From NCBI GenBank assembly GCA_000711775.1, contig ARYC01000123.1:42513-106512 (forward strand): DNA of 64,000 bases, given 5' to 3'. The translations under genes were made by a program, and so were the position numbers. Positions 32,543-44,234 of the stretch are shown in pieces; within the stretch, counting starts at the first letter, position 1, and each line of letters opens with the position of its first letter. Under the pieces are notes generated by a model, which was not told the DNA's origin, did no database searches, and worked only from the letters and a program-made list of their open reading frames with translations. The DNA comes from Oxytricha trifallax. Taxonomy: Eukaryota; Ciliophora; Spirotrichea; Sporadotrichida; Oxytrichidae.

Positions 32543-32990
32543 ATGCATTTCTTAATGGCAGCTGGTGAAATGACTGAAATTGGAACCCAAGTAGGGACTG
32601 CAGCAGCCAGACTTTCCCCTGCAATGATGGCAGCAACCTAAACCTTTGGGCTTTTAGGAGCTTTCGCTTCATGTGCCGATCTAGTTCTTTACTGCATCTT
32701 TGAGAAAAGCTAAGTTTAAGAGGCGAAATCGAAAATTGATAGAATTAAATTGAACATTCCTGAATTGAATCAGCTTATAGCTACTCTTTCAAGTTTAATT
32801 AAATTAAAGAGAGAATTTAGTGGAATTTATAGAAATAATTAAAAGATTTATTAAGTAAATTTTAAAGTAGAATCTAGTTAAATAATATTTTTATTTCAAA
32901 TTTTCTATTTTAAAAAAATAATTTATAAAAGTAAGAATAATATTTTCTAGACTGTAATTTAAAGAGGATATAATTTCTTACTTTTTCAAG
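32543..32990 (+). CDS. ORF downstream of TBE copy 2, possible continuation of the interrupted gene
   Basis: Open with Gln-TAA/TAG from ATG 32543 (MHFLMAAGEMTEIGTQVG). Alanine/glycine-rich amphipathic stretch with FGLLGAFASCADLVLYC, then a charged helix. Joining TTC 28473-28475 to the TTC after that ATG would keep frame (SSFLMAAGE), making the TBE part of an IES, but the 3-bp pointer is weak evidence. It may be a separate small gene. Confidence 0.45.
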
Positions 32991-34540
32991 AATATTAAAT
33001 TAATGATTATTATTACATTAAATTAATAAGCATTTATTAATATTTAATGGTTTAAATTGATTATTAAGGGATAATTATTAATGTATTTCCTTGATGTAAT
33101 TAAAACAAATTTAATTAGAATTATTGAAAATATTTTATTCAGTCATAATATTATTAATTTATTATATCTTTATTAGTTTGTCTGATAATCCTTAAGATTG
33201 ATAAAATAAACTAAAAGTTAAAATAGTATTTTATTGGACAGAGAGAGAGAATAATTTTTATATAATAAAGTAGAAGATTTAAAAATTAAAAAATAAAGTT
33301 GTTTATTTCTTTTACTTAAATTTCAAAACTTAATTTCAATTAGAAAAAGCATATCTTACCTTTTATATTAGATATTAAATTTTAGATTTATAAAAGGCAT
33401 AAATTAAAATAAAATTAGTGACTTTTATTCATCATTTTTTATAATTACTATAATTAATTAATTCTTATAAAAAATATTCGCTTAATTAAAATTTATATTG
33501 TAATCATATTGTTTTTAAATTAATGAGAAAAATATTTTTAATTGTAAACATATTGAGATAATAATAATAAATAGGATTTGAAGCTTTTAAGCAAAAGCTA
33601 AATTTATAAAACTAATATACTATTAAGGAATTTTTTCAAATATATATTATGAAAATATTATCAAATTACAAATAGAAATATATTCAGTATTAAAGATTTT
33701 GTTATTCAAACATTGCGAATATTTGCAACAATTCACAGGTCAGTCTTTGAAAAACATTATCTTTCAAAAATTAAGTTCAAATTTTATCCTCAAAGTTAAA
33801 TTTGCATATAACTTTCATATAATTAATTGATAATCAGAAATTATTAATTACTTTTATATTACAATTTTCAAAAATTAAATACTTAATTTAGATATTAAAG
33901 CAAAGATTTTGTTGTATTATTTAATTTAATTTTGCAGTAATATAATAATTAAATATCTAATTAACATTAATAATATTTTTTGAAGAATTTAAAATAAGAG
34001 ATATTCGCTAGATTCAATGAGATTAGTATTTTTCTCATTTTCGAAATATAAGATAAAAATTATTGTTTAAAAAAAGCAAAAAAATGCTCAATAGATTTCT
34101 TCTTTTAAATCAGGAATAAAATTTAAATTTACCACAAAAAAAAAGGATTTTTGTTATAGTGTTTATATAGGCAACTTAAACTTCATTCCTTATAAATTTA
34201 ATAGAAATCAATTAAAGGTATTTTAATTTTTAAATTAAAAAATTAAATAAAATAAAGAATGATTTTTTCTGCTCAAAATTTGCAATTAAAATAAGTTAAA
34301 ATTTAAGAAATCATTATTATAAGTTTTCTTACAAAACATTAATTTATATAGACTATAAAATTATTATTATACGAGACTCAGAGCACTTTATGCCAAATTT
34401 TTCACTCATATTTGAGAAGTCATACTATTTGTCGTTGTGCTTTAGTAATCATGTATTTGCTAGTTTTTATCAGATTTTTATAGAAAAGTATTTTTAATAA
34501 TATATGAAAATTTACAAAATAATATTTACCCCCAAATTTA
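32991..34540. other. AT-rich spacer
   Basis: About 1.5 kb of extremely AT-rich sequence; nothing recognised except short low-complexity runs. Confidence 0.6.
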
Positions 34541-34565
34541 TAGTCCAAATAAAATATAAAAAAAG

Positions 34566-35381
34566 CTTATATATTTTAGAGATGTCATATTAATCAAAGG
34601 TGAAAATGCTTGATGCTCATCAATTTTAGAGATAATTTCAAATTCATTATGCATGAATTGTTTTAGTCTCTCTTCACTCATTGGCATCAGAAGGTCTTCA
34701 TGATCTGGGGATTCATTAGCCAATACATCTAAGTCCTCGTTTTCCAATGAATGCAAGTTCTATGCATCGTCAGATTCTTATGAATAAGTATGAATTAAAG
34801 CAAACTATTCATACAAACTAAGACTTAATTGCACTAAAACTTATAAAATTATTAAGTATGTGCATCAAATGTCTCGGGGTGCTTATCAAAAGACTTATTC
34901 TTGATATGTTCATGACACTCAAATTTATTAGTGGAAGCGTTGAAATCATATTCGATGTCCTCTTCTAGTGAATCTTCAGAGAAAATTTCTTCCAGAACTC
35001 TGGGCCACATCCAAAACTGCCACCATGATACTTCAGGCACTTCCTATTCTTCTAAAATATTTAATAGCATTTCATTTTTAGTAGCTTTAAAAGTAGATAT
35101 CATTTATAAGGCGATGTATAAATTCACATTTTTCTCCTATAGATTGATTAAATTTTCAGCTAAAAATATATATATTTATAATAAAATAATCTTGCTTGTC
35201 ATCACAGCTTCTTTGTCTTTTTTTCATAGACTGGAAATCTCTTTAGCCATATGTCTTCATATCATTATGTTTTTGTTTATTTTATGTAAATTTAAGTTAT
35301 TTGCTCTCATAACTATCAGAAGAGAAATAGTCACTATCGCTATCCTCGTTGTTATAGTTTTCGTAATAAGAAGATAAAGTT
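34566..35381 (-). CDS. unrecognised acidic protein
   Basis: Minus-strand coding pieces: SSYYENYNNEDSDSDYFSSDSYES (about 35300-35380), NEMLLNILEEQEVPEVSWWQFWMWPRVLEE (about 35000-35080), EDIEYDFNASTNKFECHEH and DLDVLANESPDHEDLLMPMSEERLKQF (about 34630-34750). A 51-bp GT-AG intron fits near 35160-35210, and another insert near 34790-34855 is needed to keep frame. Asp/Glu/Ser-rich ends flank a Trp-rich core. No family recognised. Upstream start not located. Confidence 0.55.
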
Positions 35382-35563
35382 TATTAATTAAATAATGGAA
35401 ATTTTTATGAATTTTTTAGTATAATATTATGTTTTATTCTATATTTTTAATAAAAATATAGATTAAAAATTCATCTAGATTTCCCAAAAAAAATTAAAAT
35501 ATAAAAATTTAATTCATAAATCATTAAATTATAATAATTTTCATTATAAAGTAATCATAATAA

Positions 35564-37593
35564 ATGAGTAAGATAAGTCAGATGGATAAAGTATGTCAAT
35601 ATATAAAGTAACTATTCAATAGTTTATGAAGAAATAAGATCTAAATTTAGTAGTAAGTACTTCCTGAATTATAACTAATTTTATTAAATATATTATTATT
35701 ATTTTATCCTAATTCTATGCTATTAATAGCACTCTAACATTCGTAGAAACATATGACAAATTTTAATCAAAAATTTGAGTAAATAAATTCATTATTAAGA
35801 CATTTCACATTTTTAAAGTAAAACTAATAGTATTGCCAATCATATTAATAATTTACTAATAATTTATATAAAATTAATCATATAACAGTGGAATGGCTTG
35901 CTCAAATTAACACTGTCTAATCCGCCAGGAATGCAACAATGACGCCAATTTGATGCAATTTAAATATGATACTCTTCATATGCTGCCATGTCCCTACTGC
36001 GCTGTGTAATTTTACTGCTCCGAGAGATGTGTGTAGTAGGATTGGTTCCGTAGTCATTAGTTTAAATGTAAAGCTATCAATTAAAAGGGCGGCTTGTTTA
36101 GTTAAAATTCTATTAAAAACTAAAATTTAATAATATGATGGTCTTCTAATACATACAGAATAGTTATAAAAGTATATCAAGATTCTTTTTACTTTAATTT
36201 TAAGAGATTGTTTGTTGAAGAGCAGGAAGTGCAAAGAATTGAATAAACGACTCCATTTATTAAGGAAGGAGTAATTATGGATACCTCAAAAAATGGATAG
36301 AATCGTAAGTATATTAGAAGATTTCACAAAACTTTCTGCAAATTATTCTATATCACTATTTTATTCATGAAATCTGATACTTAAAAGAGCATTTCCTATA
36401 TCATTCTTTTGCTTTGATTCTGTTTAAACAGTAATTTTGATGTTTTTGCGTTTATTTTTTCCATTAGTAATTTACTTTCTTTTGTGTTTAAATTGTTAAT
36501 CTATTTTTAGTTTCAAACGAGGGTATAGACTTCTCCAAGCTGCAGCTCTCTGAAATTTAATTTATTAAATCTGGAAATTACAAACTAGGCAAGGGTTCAT
36601 ATGGTGAAGTGCAGTTAGCTGAACATATTTCCAGTGGAGTCAAACTCGCTATTAAGAAAATTGATAAATAATCGCTGGCGAACAAGAAAATTAAAGCCAC
36701 GCTTTTGAGGGAGGTTGAAATACATAAGAAACTAAGTCATGAAAATATCATTAGACTTTATACTTCACTTGAAGATGAAAACTATATTTATTTGGTTATT
36801 TATACATAATTAAAAAATGAATTCCCCTTAAATCTACTTAAAACAAACATAAAATAAGCATTTTTCAATAAATGCAGCAATAAATTTTTATTTAGTTCTC
36901 GAATATGCAGCAAAGGGAAATTTGTTTTATTTGATAAGAAACAAAAAGTCTTTAACTGAGGATGAAGCTTTTTACTTTTTCACTCAACTTTGTTCAGGAA
37001 TGTACTTTCTACATAAAAATGGATTTATTCACAGAGACATCAAACCTGAAAATTTGCTAGTTAGCGATGACAATACTCTCAAAATCTATTATAATTTTAT
37101 TTGGAATTCCCAAATAATATCGTAGACAAGTCTTTTCTAACTATATATATACTTAACTTTAAAACAAATCTGTGATTTTGGATGGTGCGTTTAAGCGAAA
37201 GATTTCCAACAAAGAAACACTTTTTGCGGAACTTTAGAATACATGGCTCCAGAGATGTTAGCGAACACCCCCCATAATCACACCCTAGACATTTGGTGCA
37301 TAGGAATTTTACTCTATGAATTAGTTCACGGTACTGCGCCATTTCAAGGAGTTAACCCCAAAGAAATGCAAGAAAACATCATGAAAAGAAGAATTAAGTA
37401 TAAATCTACATGTACCAAAGAATATAAAGATCTGGTTGAGAAACTATTGCAGAATGAACCTAATCATAGACTGCCGCTTATCAAAGTGTTTGATCATGCT
37501 TGGGTTAAACATTTTGAGGTTAAGTATGGGTTGAGTAGGCAAATATCTCCTGAGAAAGTTTATATTATATTAAAACTGATAAAATAAAGTTGA
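35564..37593 (+). CDS. MYND zinc finger fused to an Aurora-like protein kinase
   Basis: Joining MDSs at pointers gives one ORF from ATG 35564 to TGA 37591. Near residues 40-70 lies a MYND-type finger (CPYCAVQFYCSERC then DW..H...C, 35983-36070). After a linker the kinase begins LGKGSYGEVQLAEH. It has AIKKID (Lys), LLREVEIHKKLSHENIIRLY, IHRDIKPENLLV, ICDFGWC, TFCGTLEYMAPEML and DIWCIGILLYELVHGTAPF. All catalytic residues are present. DFGWC plus CGTLEYMAPEM is typical of Aurora kinases. The gene contains four IESs and one intron. A MYND finger on an Aurora-type kinase is not an arrangement I know. Likely role in division or cilia is inference only. Confidence 0.88.
35586..35881 (+). other. IES, pointer ATAA (35586-35589/35882-35885)
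   Basis: 296 bp. Joining gives SQMDNSGMACSNQHC. It decides the start at 35564; the ATG at 35893 is the alternative. Confidence 0.65.
36094..36207 (+). other. IES, pointer TTGTTT (36094-36099/36208-36213)
   Basis: 114 bp. Joins the MYND MDS to the kinase linker in frame (KGGLFVEEQEVQ). This is the key evidence for the fusion. Confidence 0.85.
36305..36510 (+). other. intron, GTAAGTAT...TTTTTAG
   Basis: 206 bp. Joining gives KNGQNLSNEGIDFSKL in frame. The canonical splice sites and lack of a pointer make it an intron rather than an IES. Confidence 0.8.
36795..36894 (+). other. IES, pointer GTT (36795-36797/36895-36897)
   Basis: 100 bp. Joining gives NYIYLVLEYAAKGNL at the kinase hinge. Confidence 0.8.
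37082..37165 (+). other. IES, pointer AAATCT (37082-37087/37166-37171)
   Basis: 84 bp. Joining gives NTLKICDFGWC, restoring the DFG motif. Confidence 0.9.
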
Positions 37594-37644
37594 GTGATTT
37601 AGATTGAGTTTAACAACACTTTTCTTTATTTTTACTTTTTCTAA

Positions 37645-40600
37645 ATGAAATTCAAATAAGTAAGATAGAAATCCCCAAGCCCTAAATAGAGACAAAATGA
37701 ACCAATAAGAGCTGTTAAAAGTAAACAAAATCATCAATCAAACTAATCAAACGCTACTTCAATATAAAGCACATAAAATCACTCTACTAATTCCAAATCC
37801 CCTATTAATGAGTATCACTCAATTTGATTATATTTCTTTTTCTTTTAAAAACCTGATTTTAATATTGCATATAAACTTCAAGAGAAAGTATGTCGTTTTT
37901 TAAATTAAATTTTGTAATAACAAAGCTATAGTAACTAGAAATTTGAGAAAAACAACTTAATTACTAATGTTCATCCAAGTTAACAATTACCTGTGAAAGA
38001 AACCCCAGATGGTGAAATGTCTGAAACTTGGGGAATGAGCTAAGAATTCTCAGGCTCTAGAATCTATGAGTAAAGCTATATATCTGATGGAGTTAATTCT
38101 AACAGGAGCAATCTAAAATGTAATATTTAATACCTTTATAATAAATAAAATCAATTCAAACAAACATAAACTTACTCCACCCTAAGCTATATTTATTCAT
38201 TAATTAATGAATAGAAATAAGAATAACAACTCACAGCTAAAATATGATGGATCTCAATTTCAAGAAAATGGATTTATTTTAGATTAAGATTCACCTGGGG
38301 AGTAAAGCCCTCAGAATGATGTTATGAAAGAATTGGAGGAGTTAATTCAGAAACCTTAAAAAAGATAGAACAAAAAGAAATCCAAAAAGGGAGGTCACTT
38401 ATAGTAATTTTTTACAATTTCCAAAGATTTTTTAATGATAGTAAGAATAATATTGAATAAAAGAGAATATTTATATTTAAATAAATTGTAATTCATATGT
38501 ATTTAAAAGGTCCAGGAAGTCATGAACAAGAAGACATTTATGAGTTATGCAATTAATTCCTGGATGATTTGAGCATTTTAGACGCCTAAATAGAATCCTA
38601 AGACAATATAAGCAGAAACCAAATCTTCGATAACGACTACGATGAAGACAACGAGCACCACACTTCCCTCTAAATGATAAACAAAATCGAGTAGACAATC
38701 AGGGATTCACGTTTAAGAGAAAGCAATAAACCTAATTTATTTGAGGGATCAAATCGCAGTAGCGTGGCCAGCAAAGGAAATAACGGTAGTAAAAGCAGCA
38801 GAGTTAATGTCATTAGAACTTCGCAGAATGATTTGAAGAAAAATGGGTACTAAGAGTAGTAAGAGACACCTAATCCAAGTGAATTTGATGGAAAATAAGG
38901 CAAGACAAATAATAGATAGCTGCAGTAAAATGTATAAGAAACACCAGGAAGCTAAATTACAAAGAAACTCTCTTATCTATATATCTTATCATATTAACAG
39001 TGCTAAGATTATTTTTTAGGATATTTCTTCATAAGAATAAACTTAAGAAAAAATAAATTTGATAATTAAAAATAACTCTACGATGATAAACCAATCATAA
39101 TGATGCGTGAAACAGACAAGTAAATCGTTGATTACGAAAAACTAAGACAAGCCCAGATGAAAAACTTTGACTATCTCTACGAAAATCTAGAGTAATAAAA
39201 AATGGACAACGGTGACTAACTCAAGCAAGAAGTAAAGGAATACATGAAAGTATAGAAGAACTACAAGAAGCAATATAAAGAAAACATCGAGAAAGTGCAA
39301 TCTATTGGTAAAAACGCGAGAGACAGATCACCTTACATCATGAAAGATGAATAAGACGAGATAAAGAAAAGATAGCAATAACCTCCACCCGATCTATGGA
39401 ACTGTGTACGCAGGAACAATCCACAGTAAAATCTGCAACATATCCCACTGGGAGAGAAAGAAGCACAGGAATACATTAACAGCAGGAAAGTGGACTAGCA
39501 TTTGGACTTGGATTTCCTACCCAGACACTTGGTGTACAACTACGATGGTATCGTAGAATCCAATTAAATGATGCAGAAAGTGCTTGAGGATTTGGAAAAT
39601 ATGCAGTAAACTGATGATGGAAATGGCATGGCCGGATTGAATTTCATGGATGAGAGTTACTATAACTTCATTGATTTTTTAATACAATTTTAGATCGATA
39701 AATGTTTAGGGTTAATATTACATTTAAACAAACCGCATCATATTTTGAAAATTGAAAACTACCAACTATTATTATTTATAATTTAATTTATGAATTAATG
39801 TATATTTTAAGAGTTACTACAGTTCAATGTAGCAAACAAACACAATTCAATTTAAAAACGACAACGAGGAAGAATCATTAAGACTAGAGAAATTAAGAAG
39901 CAATATTTAAAGAAAAGACCAACATTCTAATGGAATCCCCTCAAATGCTGATGAATTTTATCAGAGCTAGAGATTTTAATCGGAGCTTAACTATAATTCT
40001 TAAAATTATATATAAATATTTATCATTTAATTCATAAATTATGATTCTCAGATTAGTGACCCATGTAAAATACTTTATATATACATATACATATTTTTCT
40101 AATATAATTCGAATTTGAACCAATCAGAGAGATCTTCAACATACAATAGAAATATTTTTAATAAAGTACGTACCCTGGAACCCCCTCTTAACGCAGACGA
40201 TGAAGAATGGGATGATGAGGAAATATTCAGACAGCAATAACTATTCCAGCAGTATAACTAGAAAATGTAGAAAAAGCCCATTAAAGATTCTTTATTTTTA
40301 AGAGATTTTTACAACTAAAATAAATAAAATAAATATTAAAATAATTTATTAAGATACAGAATGGGATGGAGTGGAAGATGATGATGAATACTATAACAAT
40401 TAACAATAATAATAACAAAATCATAATAAATCCAATAGGAAAAAGTCAAGTTAGAAAGATATAAGAAAGCGCTCATCGGACGAAGATTCAGAAGAGGATG
40501 AACAGGCTTATTATGATAGACTCGATTCAAAATTGTCTAATGATTACCATATATAGAAAGCAGTATTTATCATTAAATCCATATAGATTAATTTAATTTT

Positions 40601-40868
40601 ATATAGAGGTGTTAGTTTTTAGCAAATATCTTATAATGATGATAATGCCATTTAATATCATATAGAGAAGATTTATAATTTATGAGTGAAAAATTAAAAA
40701 TAAATTTAAGCAGCTGAGAGATAAAAGCAGCGTCGGATGGAGGAAGAAAAGCGTCGCAGGCTGATGCAAGGCATAAACCTGGATAAAAACCAATAGAATA
40801 AAAATGGATTACTTAACAGCATAGCCAGTATGTTCACTTTTGGCTGTGCAGGAGCCAATAATAAATGA
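37645..40868 (+). CDS. Q/N-rich coiled-coil protein in nine MDSs
   Basis: ATG 37645, TGA 40866. Eight IESs with matching pointers were paired and give one continuous frame. Order: S/N/Q-rich head, SETWGMSQEFSGSRIYE, an acidic stretch (DNDYDEDNEH), a long charged helix (KQEVKEYMKVQKNYKKQYKEN, 39220-39290), PPPDLWNCVRRNNPQQ, a conserved-looking block YINSRKVDQHLDLDFLPRHL (39475-39530), acidic ADDEEWDDEEIF and DTEWDGVEDDDEYY, and a basic RRMEEEKRRRL near the C terminus. No family recognised. Starts only about 50 bp after the kinase gene, but the two probably become separate nanochromosomes. Confidence 0.85.
37806..37964 (+). other. IES, pointer TAATG (37806-37810/37965-37969)
   Basis: 159 bp. 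Joining gives SPINVHPSQQLPVKETP. Confidence 0.85.
38113..38236 (+). other. IES, pointer CTAAAAT (38113-38119/38237-38243)
   Basis: 124 bp. Joining gives NRSNLKYDGSQFQEN. Confidence 0.88.
38392..38507 (+). other. IES, pointer AGGTC (38392-38396/38508-38512)
   Basis: 116 bp. Joining gives KSKKGGPGSHEQEDIYE. Confidence 0.88.
38966..39073 (+). other. IES, pointer AACTCT (38966-38971/39074-39079)
   Basis: 108 bp. Joining gives QITKKLYDDKPIIMM. Confidence 0.88.
39653..39809 (+). other. IES, pointer AGAGTTACTA (39653-39662/39810-39819)
   Basis: 157 bp with a 10-bp pointer. Joining gives NFMDESYYSSMQQTN. Confidence 0.92.
39969..40127 (+). other. IES, pointer AGAGAT (39969-39974/40128-40133)
   Basis: 159 bp. 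Joining gives FYQSQRSSTYNRNIFNK. Nearby GAATTT and TCAGAG repeats were tested and break the frame. Confidence 0.85.
40284..40350 (+). other. IES, pointer AAGAT (40284-40288/40351-40355)
   Basis: 67 bp. Joining gives KKPIKDTEWDGVEDD. Confidence 0.88.
40558..40707 (+). other. IES, pointer AAGCAG (40558-40563/40708-40713)
   Basis: 150 bp. Joining gives YHIQKAAERQKQRRMEEEK. A second AAGCAG at 40726 would give the wrong frame. Confidence 0.85.
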
Positions 40869-41219
40869 AAAATATATAGATTAATATACTAATAGCTAAA
40901 ATATTTATGTTATATTGCTCAGCTATATTTAGAAAGTTTTGTTTAATCTAAATTCGCCCAAAATTCATTTTATAATTTAATTTTATTTAGTTAAAATGTC
41001 TTTAAATATAAAAAAGGGGGTTTTTACAAGATAAATGGGAATTTTACTATGTGTAATTTCAAACAAAAAAGAGGGAAATAAATTAATGAGAGAGATTAAG
41101 TAGCTTAAAATTTAATTAACAAATCTTGTAGTTTAATAAAAGGATTCAGATAGGTATTTAGTTAAGAGAGAATCTAACTATATTAATATAATTTTTATCC
41201 AAATAACTCAAAAATAAAT

Positions 41220-43199
41220 ATGATCAGCAAGCTATCTACCACAGTGCTGTGCCTTTTGCCATTCGTATCACAAGTGTTCGCATGGAAATCTGAGGGACAT
41301 TTACTTGGTAAGTATAACGCATTGTGATTAATAACTGACTTCATTAGTTTCAAGAATATCTTTAAATCATGTAATTTGTTTTGTATTTATTGGAAATTTA
41401 TCGAGCTATAAAAAGTTAGAATAAATTAACTCAATCATTTTGACATTGTCCAGGTTAATGGTAATTTTGATTCTTTAAGCATGAAAGGGTTTTTTCTTTT
41501 TTTTAAAGAATCGCTTACGAGAAACTCCAAAAAGAGAACCCATAAGCATTGGCCAAAGCAACTAACTTACTAAAGTATGCAAGCGACAAAGATCCCAATC
41601 TCACATAAACTGAGGGTGACTACCCATTCGTTGAATCCTCAACCTTCGCTGATCTCATCAAGTACAGAGGGGGTGGCTGGTAATCTGACTGGCACTTCAT
41701 CGATACTCCATTCCTTGACTAAGGAGAAGATATCTCAAATTACCCAGGTTTCAAATTCAACCCCAAGAACATCACCACTGCCATTTACTCAAGAGATATT
41801 TGTCTAACTTCCCCCATGTGTAAAAATCATAGTATAATTGAAGGCATTGTTTCATGGATCAAAGAGGAATCTGGTTACAAGGAGAACTTTGTGTACACCA
41901 CCATGATGCCAAGAATGAAGGACGATGAGCAATACGGTCAATCCTACGCTTTGAGACTCCTCATCCACTTCTTAGGTGACATCCATCAACCACTCCACTG
42001 TTTGAGCAGAGTCGACAAGAACTACCCAGTCGGTGACAAGGGCGGCAATGACTTCGGTGTACCAAACCACTACGATGCCAAGAACCTTCACTCAGTCTGG
42101 GACTCAGTCATCTACGAATTCCACAAGAACGATAAATTGGTAAGTATAACCATAAATTTCTCAAAACTAGAGTACTAAGTGCAAGGTACTAAGTAAAGTT
42201 TAAGAAGGGAATTCTCTTCTTTTCAGATAGGGGAAACTAATTCTTTGGTACTTAGGCAAGTCGACATAATTTTTAAATAAACTTACGTCATTTGTTAAAT
42301 TAGTATTCCCTTCTATTTAACTCGCCAATTAAATAGGATTATATACAGATATTTTGGTGATCATAAATTTGTAAGAGCTTTATTGGATCAATTTTTTAGA
42401 ACTTTAGTTTATCATATTTTCAAGTTGACTAACTATAACGCCAATTAAATCAAGAGTATTAAGACTCATATCTTATAATTAAAATTTTTTATTAATTGGA
42501 TAGAAATGATTTCCAGGGGATAAAATAAACAATAGTTAAATTTTCTTTTATATTAAAATTTATATAGTTTTTACTAAATCTATTAATAAATAAGCTGACT
42601 TAAGCAATATCTTAACTTTCTTTGTGATTTAGCCTTACGACCAAGCCACCTGGACTTCCCTCGGAAACTCAGTCAGCAAGCTTATGGACTCCCAATAAAT
42701 CAAGGATAGTGAATACTAATACTTCGATGTCTACCAATGGGCCGATGAGACCTTCAAAACTGGAAGCCAAAATGCCTATACTGGTAAGTTTAAATTATAA
42801 AACCCCCTCCCCTTATAATATATGATGTCTATGGGAATTATTGATTTATATATAAATTTACACATATAATATTTATAAATTGTAAAATTTACATAAATTA
42901 AGATAAAAATATTCTTTTTATATTTTTGTGAATGACTTTAATCTAATTATTTAATAGGTGTGACCGAAGGTGCCAAAGTACCAGAAGACTACATTTCCAA
43001 AAACAACCAACTTGCCGAACGCCAAGTCGTCCTTGGAGGTTACAGACATTTTGTTATTTAACATTAATTTTCAAATTGTTTAATTTTATTCAGACTTGCC
43101 TATTTGATTGAGAAAATTTTCGCAAACGGAGAAAAGTTAGATATCATTATGGATGAAGCTGAACAATTGTTCCTCCAATTAAAAATTCCAATTATTTAA
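41220..43199 (+). CDS. secreted S1/P1-type zinc nuclease
   Basis: Single-strand-specific nuclease family with a three-zinc site. A signal peptide (MISKLSTTVLCLLPFVSQVFA) is followed directly by Trp (AWKSEGH), whose free amino end binds zinc in this family. Other ligands are visible: WHFID (His, Asp), HFLGDIHQPLH (His, Asp, His) and NLHSVWD (His, Asp). Further blocks: GGNDFGVPNHYDAKN, ATWTSLGNSVSKL and RQVVLGGYRLAYLIEKIF. Introns at 42140 and 42784 and an IES at 43043. The insert after GHLLG (41308-41512) needs removal, but its exact ends do not resolve to a clean GT-AG in frame. The last residues and the TGA are not certain. Confidence 0.92.
42140..42632 (+). other. intron GTAAGTAT...TTTAG in the nuclease gene
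   Basis: 493 bp, long for this window. Joining gives KNDKLPYDQATW in frame. It may itself contain an IES. Confidence 0.75.
42784..42957 (+). other. intron GTAAGTTT...TTAATAG in the nuclease gene
   Basis: 174 bp. Joining gives SQNAYTGVTEGAKVP. Confidence 0.8.
43043..43090 (+). other. IES, pointer CAGAC (43043-43047/43091-43095)
   Basis: 48 bp. Joining gives VVLGGYRLAYLIE. Confidence 0.85.
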
Positions 43200-44234
43200 A
43201 AATTTAATTGCACTATATTAATTCAACTGCAATATCATGATGATATTATGGGGATAAAATAGCATTTAATTAGAATTAAATTTTTATTATAAATAATTTA
43301 ATAGTTTTTAAATGAAGAAAGCAAGTTATGGCTTGAACTTTACCAGTCAAGAATCTAATAGTTTCTATCTCAACCAATTAAATTTGAACCCTTCTATATC
43401 ACTAAATAACATATTTTTATGAAAATTTTAAAAATAAATAACCTTACAAAATTTAAAATTCAATTCTTTAAATATCCTTTTAAAATATATATATATATAT
43501 AATAAACCAATTTAAATTAACAATATTATTAAATAGAGGGGGAGTTAACCTATTAATTATATTTTATAACGATATCATCACTAATATCAAATATACACCT
43601 CATATAAAATATCAAATTAATTTTGAAAAATAACAAAGATAGTTGACTGCCAATGACGCTCACTACACAAACTCTCGCAATTTTTTAATTATTTGTTCTA
43701 TTATTTACGCTCTTTTTATAAATTATTTAAATTGGTATCATAATACTTTTATAAATATATAGATTATTTTATCTTTTGCAAAAGTTTAATAAAAAAATAT
43801 TACGGTTATCGAAAAATTTAATAATGGGAAAATATTTATTAGTAAAAAATAGACATATATAATTAATCCTTAACTGAAGTAGAAAGTAAGTTTAATAATC
43901 AAATAATAATAAAATTATAGAATTTAACTATAATAAAGCAATCAGGTAACTAAAGATAAATTGAATGCAATCAACAGCAAGCTCAATATTTAACTCAAGC
44001 ACAACTGGCAACCGTCAGGCTTCGCTTTAGCCAATGAGAAATATTATAACCACACCGAAAATAAGTGTACTTTAGTCAGAATAAGCAATCATGCTTAGTT
44101 TTTTATACAATTCATACTTTAATTTTTCTTCAGGCTTTTATTTTTACTTAACTTAAGAAGTTAATGAGTTAATGTATCAATGAGTATAACAGTTTTACTT
44201 ATTATCTTAATGTATGCTTCGAAACTAATCAAAC
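43200..44234. other. AT-rich spacer with one coding-like patch
   Basis: Mostly AT-rich. A patch at about 43965-44095 reads AINSKLNIQLKHNWQPSGFALANE with coding-like composition. It may be an isolated MDS of the nuclease gene or of another gene; no pointer partner was found. Confidence 0.4.

Noticed and set aside
34931..35377. 148-codon plus-strand ORF with hydrophobic segments
   Set aside because: Opposite strand of the acidic minus-strand gene at 34566-35381. The hydrophobicity comes from complementing acidic/Asn codons and AT-rich intron sequence.
40121..40135. Pointers GAATTT or TCAGAG as the junction in the Q-rich gene
   Set aside because: Both give frames that do not reach the next MDS; AGAGAT keeps the frame through to the stop.
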